Assembly (NCBI GenBank): GCA_046295975.1 | Contig: JBKBMG010000014.1 | Location: 1 to 64,000, forward strand | Direction: 5' to 3' | From: UBA2357 sp046295975 | Lineage (GTDB): Bacteria; Pseudomonadota; Gammaproteobacteria; Burkholderiales; Rhodocyclaceae | Length of the DNA stretch: 64,000 bases | Shown here: piece by piece, positions 34,414 to 43,912 of the stretch | Position numbering within the stretch: the first letter of the stretch is position 1 | Layout: each line of letters begins with the position of its first letter | Notes under the pieces: model-generated | What the model saw: the letters and a program-made list of their open reading frames with translations, nothing else | What the model was told of the DNA's origin: nothing | Database searches by the model: none | Made by a program: the position numbers and the translations under genes

Positions 34414-35169
34414 ATGAAATCCTCCATCTGGGTGGCATTGGCCGCCGCTTCCCTCGTCACACTCGCAGGCTGCAAGACGTCCGGCATGGATCTGGGCGGA
34501 ATGGTCGGTGCGGGAGCCAACCTGGCCACCGCCGCCACGCTCAGCGATGAAGACATGCGCATTCTCGGCGATCGTACCTCCGAGCACGCCGACAAGCAGA
34601 ACCGCGTCGCACCGCCGGCCAGCAAGTACGCCAAGCGTCTCGCCGCATTGACCAAGGATTGGCAGACGGTCGACGGTCTGAAACTCGACTACAAGGTGTA
34701 CATGGTGTCGGACGTCAATGCCTTCGCCGTGCCCAATGGCGCCATCCGCATCTATGCTGGCCTGATGGACGCCTTCAACGACGACGAACTGCGCTACGTC
34801 ATTGCGCACGAGATTGGTCACGTTGCCCTGGGCCACTCCAAGCGGGCTTTCCAGATGGCCTATGCGACGTCGGCCGCGCGTGAAGCGGCCGCCGCCAGCG
34901 GTAGCGCTGCGGTGTCAGCGGTGTCGGCGTCGGAACTGGGTGCGCTTGGTGAGGCACTGTTGAACGCGCAGTTCTCGCAGAAGCAGGAGAACGAGGCCGA
35001 TGACTACGCGGTCGACTTTTTGCGCAAAAAAGGCCTGAGTACGGCCGGTTCGGTGACCGCGCTGCGCAAGCTCGAAGCCATGCATGGCAACTCCCGCAGC
35101 ATGTTCTCCAGCCACCCGGCGCCGGGCGAGCGTGCCAAGCGCATGGAACAGCGGATCGCCGCCAAGTAA
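34414..35169 (+). CDS. M48-family zinc metalloprotease, lipoprotein
   Basis: The 251-residue protein has a lipoprotein signal with LAGC (C20), so it faces the periplasm from a membrane. The zinc motif HEIGH has ligands H132 and H136 with catalytic E133; the third ligand is the glutamate in ENEADDYA. This is the LoiP/BepA-like M48B architecture, which processes misfolded outer-membrane proteins. The start at 34414 is selected for the lipoprotein signal, with ATG 34402 and TTG 34390 as alternatives. Confidence 0.9.
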   Translation: MKSSIWVALAAASLVTLAGCKTSGMDLGGMVGAGANLATAATLSDEDMRILGDRTSEHADKQNRVAPPASKYAKRLAALTKDWQTVDGLKLDYKVYMVSDVNAFAVPNGAIRIYAGLMDAFNDDELRYVIAHEIGHVALGHSKRAFQMAYATSAAREAAAASGSAAVSAVSASELGALGEALLNAQFSQKQENEADDYAVDFLRKKGLSTAGSVTALRKLEAMHGNSRSMFSSHPAPGERAKRMEQRIAAK

Positions 35170-35239
35170 GTTCGCGTGGGCGACCGTGTAGGGGTACCCG
35201 ATCGTCGGGTATGACTGCCCGCCGTTCCAGCTGGTATTG

Positions 35240-35265
35240 CAACGGGCGCCGTGAGGCGCCCGTTG
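35240..35265. terminator. hairpin terminator between convergent genes
   Basis: An 11-bp GC-rich stem (CAACGGGCGCC with its complement) closes on a GTGA tetraloop between the M48 protease gene and the CoA-transferase gene. The sequence resembles the hairpin at 7419-7443, sharing the CAACGGGCGC arm, so it may be a reused genomic module. Confidence 0.75.
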
Positions 35266-35346
35266 TTGCATCCGGGGTCCGATCCAGTCCGTTTTTTTCA
35301 CACCGGCACCCGTTGGCAGGGGCGGTGTGAGGAATGCGGGCCCGGT

Positions 35347-36570
35347 CTATATCACCCCGTGTTCGCGCAGTCGCGCCAGGGTTTCGGGCGCTTCCCCCAG
35401 CACGTCGGCCAGTACCGCGTCGGTATGTTCGCCAAGCAGCGGCGGGGCGTTGCGATACGCCACCGGTGTTTGCGAGAGGCGCATCGGGCTGGCCACGGAC
35501 GGCACCGCACCCACCTGTGCATGTGGGATGTCGACCTTGAGTCCGCGCACCTGGACTTGTGGATCGGCGAAGACCTCCGCCAGGCTGTTGATCGGCCCGC
35601 AGGGCACCGCCAAGGATTCGAGCAGGGCGATCCAGTCGCTGGTGTCGCGTTGCACGGTCAGGCGATTAAGCGCTGGGATGAGTTCGGCACGGTTTTGAAC
35701 GCGTGCCTTGTTGGTGGAATAACGCGGATCGCTGGCCAGTTGCGGGGCGCCAGCGGCTTCGCAAAAGCGGGCGAACTGGCCGTCGTTGCCAATGGCCAGA
35801 ATCATGTAGCCGTCGCGCGTGGGGAAGTCCTGGTAGGGCACGATGTTGGGGTGGGCGTTGCCCAGCCGCCGGGGTGACGCACCGGTGGTGAGGTAGTTCA
35901 TTGCCTGGTTGGCCAGGCAGGCTACCTGGACGTCGAGCAGCGCGAGGTCGATGTACTGTCCCTTGCCGCTGGTTTCGCGCCATAGCAGGGCAGCCTGGAT
36001 GGCGTTGGCGGCGTACAGGCCGGTGAGGATGTCGGTGAGGGCGACGCCGACCTTCATTGGCCCGGCGCCGGGTTCGCCGTCCGTCCGTCCGGTCAGGCTC
36101 ATCAGGCCGCCCAGACCCTGGATCAGGAAATCGTACCCGGCACGCGCTGCGTACGGCCCGGTCTGACCGAAGCCGGTGATGGAGCAATACACCAGGCGCG
36201 GATTGATTTCCGACAGGCTGGCGTAGTCCAGCTTGTAGCGTGCCAGCCCACCTTGCTTGAAGTTCTCGATCACCACGTCGGATTCCGCCGCCAGGCGTTG
36301 CAACAGGGCCTGGCCTTCGGGATGGGCCATGTCCACCGTGATCGAACGCTTGTTGCGGTTGGCGCAGAGGTAGTAGGCGGCGACGTCGGTGTCCTCACCC
36401 TGGGCGTTCTTGAGAAACGGCGGGCCCCAGCTGCGGGTGTCGTCGCCGGCGCCGGGTTTTTCCACCTTGATCACGTCGGCCCCGAGGTCGGCCAGGATCT
36501 GGCTTGCCCACGGTCCGGCAAGAATTCGGGACAAGTCGAGAACGCGGATGTGGGAGAGTGCGCCGGCCAT
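35347..36570 (-). CDS. family III CoA-transferase (CaiB/BaiF), probable glutarate CoA-transferase
   Basis: The 407-residue protein has the class III signature; the catalytic aspartate is D180 in VALTDILTG. It ends nine bases after the glutaryl-CoA dehydrogenase gene on the same strand. In that setting the family member corresponds to the SUGCT type, which activates glutarate using succinyl-CoA. Substrate assignment is by neighbourhood; the fold and reaction class are by sequence. Confidence 0.85.
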   Translation of the reverse strand: MAGALSHIRVLDLSRILAGPWASQILADLGADVIKVEKPGAGDDTRSWGPPFLKNAQGEDTDVAAYYLCANRNKRSITVDMAHPEGQALLQRLAAESDVVIENFKQGGLARYKLDYASLSEINPRLVYCSITGFGQTGPYAARAGYDFLIQGLGGLMSLTGRTDGEPGAGPMKVGVALTDILTGLYAANAIQAALLWRETSGKGQYIDLALLDVQVACLANQAMNYLTTGASPRRLGNAHPNIVPYQDFPTRDGYMILAIGNDGQFARFCEAAGAPQLASDPRYSTNKARVQNRAELIPALNRLTVQRDTSDWIALLESLAVPCGPINSLAEVFADPQVQVRGLKVDIPHAQVGAVPSVASPMRLSQTPVAYRNAPPLLGEHTDAVLADVLGEAPETLARLREHGVI

Positions 36571-36579
36571 GGTGAATGC

Positions 36580-37767
36580 TCAGTTCGAGAAGGCGGGAAT
36601 ATCGGTGATGGCCCGGCCGAGGATGAGTGCATGGATGTCGTGGGTGCCCTCGTAGGTATTCACCACCTCCAGGTTCACCACGTGGCGGATGACCCCGAAC
36701 TCGTCCGAGATGCCATTGCCGCCCAGCATGTCGCGCGCGACGCGGGCAATGTCCAGTGCCTTGCCGCAGGAGTTGCGTTTGACGATGGAGGTGATCTCGA
36801 CCGGCGCGACGCCCTCGTCCTTCATCCGGCCGACCCGCAGGCAGCTTTGCAGGCCCAGGGTGATCTCGGTGAGCATGTCGGCGAGTTTCTTCTGGACGAG
36901 TTGGTTGGCGGCCAGCGGGCGGCCGAACTGCTTGCGGTCAAGCACGTACTGGCGGGCGGTTTCGTAGCAGAACTCGGCTGCACCCAGCGCGCCCCAGGCA
37001 ATGCCGTAGCGGGCGGAGTTGAGGCAGGTGAACGGCCCCTTGAGGCCGGCAACTTCCAAGAACATGTTCTCTTCCGGCACGAACACCTCGTCCATCACGA
37101 TCTCGCCGGTGATCGAGGCACGCAGCCCCACCTTGCCGTGGATGGCGGGTGCGGACAAACCCTTCCAGCCCTTTTCCAGGATGAAACCGCGGATCCTGCC
37201 GTCGTCGGTCTTGGCCCACACCACAAACACGTCGGCGATCGGGCTGTTGGTGATCCACATCTTGCTGCCGGAAAGGCTGTAGCCACCGTCCACCTTGCGC
37301 GCGCGGGTCACCATGCTGCCCGGGTCGGAGCCGTGGTTGGGCTCGGTCAGGCCGAAGCACCCCACCCATTCGCCGGTGGCCAGCTTGGGCAGGTACTTGC
37401 GCTTCTGCTCCTCGCTGCCGAATTCGTTGATCGGCACCATCACCAGCGAAGACTGCACGCTCATCATCGAGCGATAGCCGGAATCCACCCGCTCCACTTC
37501 ACGCGCGATCAGGCCATAAGCCACGTAGTTGAGACCGGCGCCGCCGTATTGCTCGGGAATGGTTGGTCCGAGCAGGCCGAGTTCGCCCATTTCATTGAAG
37601 ATCTCACGGTCGGTGTGCTCGTTGCGGAACGCATGCTGGATGCGCGGCATGAGCTTGTCCTGGCAGTAGGCGCGGGCGGTGTCGCGCACCATGCGCTCGG
37701 TTTCGGTGAGCTGGCCGTCCAGATGAAAGGGGTCGGCCCAGTCGAAGGTTGCGCGGGGGGATGCCAT
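36580..37767 (-). CDS. gcdH: glutaryl-CoA dehydrogenase
   Basis: The 395-residue acyl-CoA dehydrogenase has catalytic glutamate about E373 in NTYEGTHDIHALILGRAIT, a pattern specific to GcdH. FAD- and substrate-site blocks CFGLTEPNHGSDPGSM and KMWITNSPIADVFVVWAK also match. It dehydrogenates and decarboxylates glutaryl-CoA to crotonyl-CoA in lysine, tryptophan and benzoyl-CoA degradation. Start at 37767 (AGGAG upstream); the frame to 37881 is not used. The LysR gene is divergent across 173 bases. Confidence 0.95.
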   Translation of the reverse strand: MASPRATFDWADPFHLDGQLTETERMVRDTARAYCQDKLMPRIQHAFRNEHTDREIFNEMGELGLLGPTIPEQYGGAGLNYVAYGLIAREVERVDSGYRSMMSVQSSLVMVPINEFGSEEQKRKYLPKLATGEWVGCFGLTEPNHGSDPGSMVTRARKVDGGYSLSGSKMWITNSPIADVFVVWAKTDDGRIRGFILEKGWKGLSAPAIHGKVGLRASITGEIVMDEVFVPEENMFLEVAGLKGPFTCLNSARYGIAWGALGAAEFCYETARQYVLDRKQFGRPLAANQLVQKKLADMLTEITLGLQSCLRVGRMKDEGVAPVEITSIVKRNSCGKALDIARVARDMLGGNGISDEFGVIRHVVNLEVVNTYEGTHDIHALILGRAITDIPAFSN

Positions 37768-37940
37768 GGTGAATCTCCTGGATGCGGGGGATAGGATGTG
37801 GTCCGACTTTATCGAACGATCCCTACCGGAAACAAGCGATGTTTTTGAAGTATCTTGTGCAGAAAACGCACTTGTAAGCATTCACCGTGCTGCCGTCCAG
37901 GCTCCCAGGCCTTCTCTTCCCCGACTTCCGGAACCCTGCC

Positions 37941-38843
37941 ATGCGTCGCAAGATTCCCAGCACCGCCGCCCTCGTGGCCTTTGAACTGGCCGCCCGCCAC
38001 GAGAGCTTCACCCGCGCGGCCGAGGAGTTGTCGCTGACCCAGAGCGCGGTGTGCCGGCAGATTGCCGGTTTGGAGGACTTCCTGGGTTTGCGCCTGTTCG
38101 TGCGCACCCGACGCGGTGTGCGTTTGACGGAAGCCGGTCTCAACTATAGTCGCCAGATCGCCGCGCGGCTGGACGCGGTCGAACGTGACACCTTGTCGGT
38201 GATGGCGCATCACGGCGGCGGCGCCACCATCGAGCTCGCCGTGGTGCCCACCTTCGCCACGCGCTGGCTGATGCCGCGCCTCGGCGGCTTTCACGCAACC
38301 CATCCGGATGTGCGGGTGAATCTCACCACCCGTACGCGTCCCTTTCTGTTTGGCGAAACCGAGTTCGATGCGGCGCTCTACTACGGCGACGCCGGCTGGC
38401 CGGGTACGGAAGCGCACTATCTGATGCCCGAGCAATCGGTGCCGGTGTGCAGCCCGGCATTGCTCGCCGGCTGCGACGGACTGGACGCCGAAGACATTGC
38501 GCAACTGCCCTTGCTGCAGCAGACGACCCGGCCCTATGCCTGGCGGCAGTGGTTCGAATCGCTGGGCTTGCGCGTTGCCCGTGACATGACCGGCACTCGC
38601 CTCGAACTCTTCTCCATGCTCGCCCAGGCGGCCATGCAAGGCATGGGGATGGCGCTGATTCCGCCCTTCCTGATCCGCGAGGAACTCGACAGCGGCCGTC
38701 TCGCGATACCGCTGTACCATGCCTGCCCCAGCGACAAGGCCTATTACCTGATCATTCCCGAGCGCAAGGCCGAAAGTGCTGCGATGACCGGCTTTCGCGA
38801 CTGGCTATGCGACGCGGCACGGGTGTATCGTGATGCTGATTGA
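37941..38843 (+). CDS. LysR-type regulator, probable activator of gcdH (GcvA-like)
   Basis: The 300-residue protein begins MRRKIPSTAALVAFELAARHESF and has the winged-helix DNA-binding N-terminus (TRAAEELSLTQSAVCRQIAGLE) and a substrate-binding co-inducer domain typical of the GcvA branch. The ATG at 37941 is preferred over the GTG at 37887 for family length. It is divergent from the gcdH operon, the standard arrangement for a dedicated regulator, most likely sensing glutarate or glutaryl-CoA (inference). Confidence 0.85.
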   Translation: MRRKIPSTAALVAFELAARHESFTRAAEELSLTQSAVCRQIAGLEDFLGLRLFVRTRRGVRLTEAGLNYSRQIAARLDAVERDTLSVMAHHGGGATIELAVVPTFATRWLMPRLGGFHATHPDVRVNLTTRTRPFLFGETEFDAALYYGDAGWPGTEAHYLMPEQSVPVCSPALLAGCDGLDAEDIAQLPLLQQTTRPYAWRQWFESLGLRVARDMTGTRLELFSMLAQAAMQGMGMALIPPFLIREELDSGRLAIPLYHACPSDKAYYLIIPERKAESAAMTGFRDWLCDAARVYRDAD

Positions 38844-38861
38844 CTTTTTACATATTGCCGT

Positions 38862-39362
38862 ATGAATGGACTGAAATATGCCGGCTTTGCGCTTGGGGGC
38901 AGCATTGCCATGTTCGTAGCGGGTTGGTGGGGCTACGAGCTGATGCTTCTCGCGCTGCTCGGTGGCATCGACGGGCTCAGCCCGAATCCGGTCGCCGACT
39001 CGTTGGAGCAGATGATTCTGCACAGACTGTCCGTTGCCGCGTCATTCTCCTTGCTCGGACTGGTTCTGGCGCTGGGAACGATTCACTGGCGGCGGTCGAA
39101 GCGGCGCACGCAGTGGCCGAGACGTATTGCATTCGCGCTGTCGGTGTCGATACTCGGGTCCGGCTGCTGGATGCTCTTCATGCGATTCAAGCTGTCGCGT
39201 ATTGCGGCCCATGCACCTGAGGGAATAGCTACGTTCTCGTTGGGATTGTCCGGTCTTCACTTGTACGAGGTGGGGTTGTTCGCTTCGTTCCTGGTACTGC
39301 TTTACATCGCATATTGCGCGCTCATCGAGGAGAGAACCAGGAACGCGCAAGGCTGCGACTGA
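38862..39362 (+). CDS. hypothetical integral membrane protein
   Basis: The 166-residue protein has four predicted membrane helices (about 6-32, 55-73, 88-106, 128-155) and short basic cytoplasmic loops (WRRSKRRTQWPRR). It follows the LysR gene by 18 bases on the same strand and could be co-transcribed. I recognise no family. Confidence 0.6.
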   Translation: MNGLKYAGFALGGSIAMFVAGWWGYELMLLALLGGIDGLSPNPVADSLEQMILHRLSVAASFSLLGLVLALGTIHWRRSKRRTQWPRRIAFALSVSILGSGCWMLFMRFKLSRIAAHAPEGIATFSLGLSGLHLYEVGLFASFLVLLYIAYCALIEERTRNAQGCD

Positions 39363-39451
39363 GTGCGAGAGCAGATATCAATTCATGTAGTGGGTTTGAG
39401 CAGCAGGGATCAGACGGCGCGGAGAAGCGGCGCGCAGCGACTACCCAAACT

Positions 39452-40477
39452 TCAATAGAACAACGCCCGGATGTCGATCGAGGAGGTCTTTCCCACGCTG
39501 TCATAGTGGGCGTCCAGCCACGCTTGGGCGCGGGCTCGACCCTGGTCGCTGAGCATTTCGATGAAGGGCAGGCTGATCGCGAGTTTGGTTTCGGCGGCAA
39601 GCTGGCTCATCAGTTCTTCGGCTTCGATCATGTGGAAATGGGTACCGAGCAGGCGGCGTTCCAGGCGACCGTGGGGGAAATGGCTGCGTGCGGCGAATTC
39701 GCTGGCGTGGGCGTACATGCGCATTTCGCGCAGGAAGGTGGCGTTGAAGCCGAGGTCCATGACGCGGTCGCGAATTGCGGTAGCGTCCTGCGGGGTGGTG
39801 CCGTGCAGTAGCGGGCTGAGCAGCACCAGGATGATGTCGGCGGCGGGGCTGTCGTAGAACAGCGGGAAGACCGCGGGGTTGGCGGAGTAGGCGCCGTCCC
39901 AGTAGGGTTCGCCGTCTATTTCCACGGCGCGGCTGATCGCCGGCAGACAGGCCGAGGCGAGCAAGGCTTCGGCGGTGAGCTCGTGGGTCTGGAAGATGCG
40001 CAGCTTGCCGGTGTTGACGTGGGTCGCGGCGATGAACAGCTTGACCGGGCTTTCGGCGCGCAGTCGCTCGAAGTCCACGTGATCGTCGAGGATGTCGCGC
40101 AGGGGGTTGATGTCGAAGGGGTTGAGCTGCTGCGGCGAGAAGTGGCGGGCCCACTGCAGCATCATGCGGGTGGCGGGCGACAGGGTGGTGAGATCGCCGT
40201 CCGGACCCGGTGCGGCGAGCTCGAACGGCGAGCTGCGCGCGACGCTTTCCCAGAAACGGCGCAGGGCGAAGATGGCGCCTTCACGTCCGCCGTCGAGCAA
40301 GCCATGGGCGAGCACCACGGCGTTCATGGCGCCGGCACTGGTGCCGCTGACGGCGTCGAAGTGCAGCCGGCCGTCGCGCAGCAGGGCGTCGAGTACGCCC
40401 CAGGTGAACGCGCCGTGAGTTCCGCCGCCTTGCAGGGCGAGATTTACCGGAGGTTTGCTGCGCTTGCCGAACAACAT
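39452..40477 (-). CDS. patatin-like phospholipase
   Basis: The 341-residue protein has the oxyanion-hole GGGTHG (residues 17-22), nucleophile S47 in GTSAG and catalytic D194 in the WDGAYSANP motif, the Ser-Asp dyad of bacterial patatins. It would hydrolyse membrane phospholipids or neutral lipids. The length is typical of the stand-alone cytosolic form. Start at 40477 has a GGGAG seven bases upstream. A palindromic operator lies about 80 bases upstream. Confidence 0.9.
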   Translation of the reverse strand: MLFGKRSKPPVNLALQGGGTHGAFTWGVLDALLRDGRLHFDAVSGTSAGAMNAVVLAHGLLDGGREGAIFALRRFWESVARSSPFELAAPGPDGDLTTLSPATRMMLQWARHFSPQQLNPFDINPLRDILDDHVDFERLRAESPVKLFIAATHVNTGKLRIFQTHELTAEALLASACLPAISRAVEIDGEPYWDGAYSANPAVFPLFYDSPAADIILVLLSPLLHGTTPQDATAIRDRVMDLGFNATFLREMRMYAHASEFAARSHFPHGRLERRLLGTHFHMIEAEELMSQLAAETKLAISLPFIEMLSDQGRARAQAWLDAHYDSVGKTSSIDIRALFY

Positions 40478-40555
40478 GGGTGCGCTCCCGAGTGATGGCC
40501 AAGAGTTGGGACGCAGTCGGATGCGACGCCGCGGATGTTGCAATGCAATATTTTA

Positions 40556-40568
40556 GTACGCAGCGTAC
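40556..40568. promoter_or_regulatory. palindromic operator candidate upstream of the patatin gene
   Basis: GTACGC-A-GCGTAC is a perfect 13-base palindrome within an AT-rich flank (ATATTTTA to the left). The geometry suits a TetR-family regulator. It lies in the 411-base gap between the divergent patatin and EF-hand protein genes; nothing else is seen in that gap. Confidence 0.5.
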
Positions 40569-40888
40569 CACTTGCTGCGCGATACCGGGTATCGGTGATC
40601 TTACCCATGCGCCCATCCGGTTCGGAGCGGACCCGCGGGCATGGTACGGAGCGCGATGTTGCGGCCCGGCGACCGCCGTCTTGCTGCCCAGGCGTTCGAG
40701 TATGGGCGCGCATCATCAATAGTGTGTGTCGCCGATGTGAAATTCGGTATCGTCAATGGCGACGGCTTGGCCCGCAGCCATGACCCGGGCGTAGAATCGC
40801 GCGACGGGCGTGGGGGCGGCGCAGGCATGGGGTCATGCGCTTGGCGGGCGCCTCGCACCGATCTGATCAACTGGCGCGGGAGAAAGGC

Positions 40889-43105
40889 ATGGGCACTCAG
40901 GATGGGGCGAACTACCAGTGGCGTTTCTTTCGCTCTGGCGGATTTGACCAGGTGCGGATCGAGACCGCGGACGACTTGCGCCATCTGCATGCGCTGGACC
41001 AAAAGCTGTGGTCGGTGCTGGCCTGCCCCACTTCGGGACTGGAGTTCGACGCGCGCACCCTGCAGCTGCTTGACGCCGATGGTGATGGCCGCATCCGTGT
41101 GCCGGAGGTACTGGGCGCGGTGAGATGGGTATGCGCGGTGCTGCGTGACCCTGGGGTGCTGTTTTCCGGGGCGGACAGCGTGCCGCTCGCCGCGCTCGAC
41201 GACACCGACCCGGAAGGGGCGAGGCTGCTGGCGAGTGCCAGACGCATTCTGGCCTATCTCGACAAGCCCGATGCCGACGCCATCGGAATTGCGGATGTGT
41301 CCGACACCACCCGTTTGTTCGCACCCGATCACTTCAACGGCGATGGCATCGTGCCGGCCGAACTGGCGGGCGACGATGCGCGCTTGGTGGCGGCGATCGG
41401 CCACATCATCGCTTGCCTGGGGGCGGAGACCGATCGCAGCGGTCAGCCAGGGGTGAGCAAGGCCGGCGTCGAACGCTTCTTCGAGCAGGCGCAGGCGCTG
41501 TCGGACTGGCTGGCGCGGGCCGAGGCGGAGCCTGATGCGGTGCTGCCGCTGGGCGAGGCCACGGCGGCGGCAGCGGCGGTGTTCGAGGCCGTGCGGGGCA
41601 AGGCGGAAGACTATTTCACCCGCTGCCGCCTCGCCGCCTTCGACGCGCGGGCCGAGACGGCGCTCAACCCGGCCGAAGCCACTTATGCCGGACTGGCCGG
41701 CGAAGCGCTGGATGCGGGCGCCGACGGGATTGCGGCACTTCCGCTGGCGCTGGTCGGGCCGGACCGGCCGCTGCCCTTGAGCACGGGCGTGAACCCCGCC
41801 TGGGCGGAACGCATCGCGCGCCTGCGCGATCTGGTGGTGACGCCGCTGCTGGGGCCGCGTGAAACCCTTTCCGCTGCCGACTGGGATGCGCTGGCGGCAC
41901 GCTTTGCCCGCCATCGCACCTGGACGGCGGACCAGCCGGATTCGCCGGTGGCCGCCCTGGCACCCGAGACGGTGCGTGCCCTGCTTGCGGACGATTGTCG
42001 CGAAGCCCTGCTGGCCTTGATCGAACGTGACCGCGCGGCCGAAACCGCGGCCGAGCAGGTGGAGGCGGTGGAGCGGCTGGTGCGCTATCAGCGCGACCTG
42101 GTGACGCTGTTGCGCAACTTCGTCTGTCTGTCGGAATTCTATTCGGCGCGCGACAAGGCGATCTTCCAGGCCGGCACGCTCTACCTCGACCAGCGCAGTT
42201 GCGAACTGTGCCTGCGCGTGACCGACATGGACCGCCATGCCGCGCTCGCTCCGCTGTCGGGCAGCTATCTGGTGTATTGCCAGTGCGCGCGCCAGGGCGA
42301 AGCACCGATGACCATCGTCGCAGCGATGACTGGAGGCGATGCCGACGAGATGATGGTGCCCGGCCGCAACGGGGTGTTCTACGATCGCCAGGGGCGGGAC
42401 TGGAACGCCAGCGTGGTAAAGGTGGTGGAAAACCCCATCAGCGTGCGCCAGGCCTTCTGGTCGCCCTACACGCGCATCGGGCGGATGATCGGCGAGCAGA
42501 TCCAGAAGTTCGCCGCCTCGCGCGACAAGGCGGTGGAAGACAAGGCGGCAGCGGGTATTGCCGAGGCCGGCGCCAAGCCCGAGGCACCCACGCCGGCAGC
42601 CGCCCAGGCCTTTGACATCGCCAAGTTTGCCGGGATCTTCGCGGCCATCGGCCTGGCCCTGGGGGCGCTTGGCACGGCGCTGGCGGCGGTGGTCACCGGT
42701 TTTCTGTCACTGCCGGCGTGGCAGATGCCGCTGGTGGTGGCGGGCATCGTACTGCTGATATCCGGCCCCTCCATGTTGCTCGCCTGGCTCAAGCTGCGCC
42801 AGCGCAACCTAGGCCCGTTGCTCGACGCCAACGGCTGGGCGGTGAATACCCGAGCCCGCATCAACATTCCCTTCGGCGCGGCGCTCACCGCGGTGGCGGC
42901 GCTGCCGGAAGGCGCCGCCCGCACGCTTGCCGACCCGTACGCCGAAAAGCGCACACCGTGGAAGCGCTACGTGGTGTTGGTGGTGTTGCTGGTCGTGGCC
43001 TACCTGCTTTGGCAGGGCGGGGTGTTCCAGCCGAGTGGCGGCGGTGAAGCGCCCGTGCCGGCACCCAGCGCGGCCGAGGCACCGCCTGCCACGCCAGCGG
43101 AATGA
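40889..43105 (+). CDS. large EF-hand protein with C-terminal membrane helices
   Basis: The 738-residue protein contains an EF-hand-type calcium loop, LDADGDGRIRVPEV at about residues 68-81, and a weaker FNGDGIVPAEL copy near 151-161. A large helical body is followed by a C-terminal pair of membrane helices (about 590-645) and a last helix near 710. The ATG at 40889 follows GGGAG; the frame to 40835 is not used. The N-terminal W-R-F-F-R-x-G-G-x-D-Q-V and D-Q-K-L-W blocks recur in a conserved family I recall from other Gram-negatives as uncharacterised. Function unknown. Confidence 0.7.
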   Translation: MGTQDGANYQWRFFRSGGFDQVRIETADDLRHLHALDQKLWSVLACPTSGLEFDARTLQLLDADGDGRIRVPEVLGAVRWVCAVLRDPGVLFSGADSVPLAALDDTDPEGARLLASARRILAYLDKPDADAIGIADVSDTTRLFAPDHFNGDGIVPAELAGDDARLVAAIGHIIACLGAETDRSGQPGVSKAGVERFFEQAQALSDWLARAEAEPDAVLPLGEATAAAAAVFEAVRGKAEDYFTRCRLAAFDARAETALNPAEATYAGLAGEALDAGADGIAALPLALVGPDRPLPLSTGVNPAWAERIARLRDLVVTPLLGPRETLSAADWDALAARFARHRTWTADQPDSPVAALAPETVRALLADDCREALLALIERDRAAETAAEQVEAVERLVRYQRDLVTLLRNFVCLSEFYSARDKAIFQAGTLYLDQRSCELCLRVTDMDRHAALAPLSGSYLVYCQCARQGEAPMTIVAAMTGGDADEMMVPGRNGVFYDRQGRDWNASVVKVVENPISVRQAFWSPYTRIGRMIGEQIQKFAASRDKAVEDKAAAGIAEAGAKPEAPTPAAAQAFDIAKFAGIFAAIGLALGALGTALAAVVTGFLSLPAWQMPLVVAGIVLLISGPSMLLAWLKLRQRNLGPLLDANGWAVNTRARINIPFGAALTAVAALPEGAARTLADPYAEKRTPWKRYVVLVVLLVVAYLLWQGGVFQPSGGGEAPVPAPSAAEAPPATPAE

Positions 43106-43170
43106 ACGCGCGAGTCGGGTTCCCCCACCCGGGTCGCCAGGATTGCTTGCTTCGACCGCCTCCGCGGCGT

Positions 43171-43851
43171 TCAAGTCTCGCCCCACATCCTGATCAGATT
43201 GTGGTAGTGGCTGGTGAGGGCGACGGTCTCGGGGCTGTCGCCGATGCGCTGGCGCAAGGCCTGGATGCTCATGTCCAGGTCGTAGAGCATGTGGCGCTGC
43301 CAGTCGTCGCGGACCAGGCTCTGGGTCCACAGGAATGCGGCCAGGCGCGCGCCACGGCTGACCGGCTCGACACGGTGCAGGCTGGTGGCGGGGTAGACGA
43401 TGAGATCGCCGGCATCGAGTTTGACGCGGTGGGTGCCGTAGGTGTCCACCACCACCAGTTCGCCGCCGTCGTATTCGTCGGGCGCACTCAGGAACAGGGT
43501 GGACGACACATCAGTGCGGACCCGCCGGCCGGTGCCGGGGTCCAGCCGCAGGGCATTGTCCACATGGTTGCCGAAGTGTCCCCCGCCTTCGTAGCGGTTG
43601 AAGTAGGGGTGCATGATGTGGGCGGGCAGTGCCGCGGAAATGAACTGTGGGTGGCGCGCCAGGGTGCGCACCACCACCGCGCCGAGTTCGCGCGCCGTCG
43701 GGCTGGATTCCGGCAATTGCAGGTTGTGCTTGCAGCGCGCGGCCTGCTCGCCGGAGGTGAGCGCGCCGTCCACCCAGTCCGCACGTGCGAGCACGGCGCG
43801 GAATTCGGCGACCTGACTGGCGTTCAGGACGCCGGGGATGTGGAGCATCAT
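43171..43851 (-). CDS. piuC: Fe(II)/2-oxoglutarate-dependent PKHD-type hydroxylase (PiuC)
   Basis: The 226-residue double-stranded beta-helix protein has iron ligands H96 and D98 in GNHVDNAL and H159 in TSLHRVEPV, with the 2-oxoglutarate-binding arginine at 169 (GARLAAFLW). It lies 61 bases downstream of the TonB receptor gene on the same strand. PiuC homologues are co-regulated with siderophore receptors under Fur, and their exact substrate is unclear. The ATG at 43851 or the next codon (43848) may be used. Confidence 0.92.
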   Translation of the reverse strand: MMLHIPGVLNASQVAEFRAVLARADWVDGALTSGEQAARCKHNLQLPESSPTARELGAVVVRTLARHPQFISAALPAHIMHPYFNRYEGGGHFGNHVDNALRLDPGTGRRVRTDVSSTLFLSAPDEYDGGELVVVDTYGTHRVKLDAGDLIVYPATSLHRVEPVSRGARLAAFLWTQSLVRDDWQRHMLYDLDMSIQALRQRIGDSPETVALTSHYHNLIRMWGET

Positions 43852-43912
43852 GGCAGTGGGTTCCTGGTGTGCCGGGCGGCGGCTGCCGCCCGGGTGAGGC
43901 GGGCGACCGCCG

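Noticed and set aside
40601..42238. 545-residue minus-strand frame opposite the EF-hand protein
   Set aside because: Shadow; histidine/arginine/glutamine-rich and without motifs.
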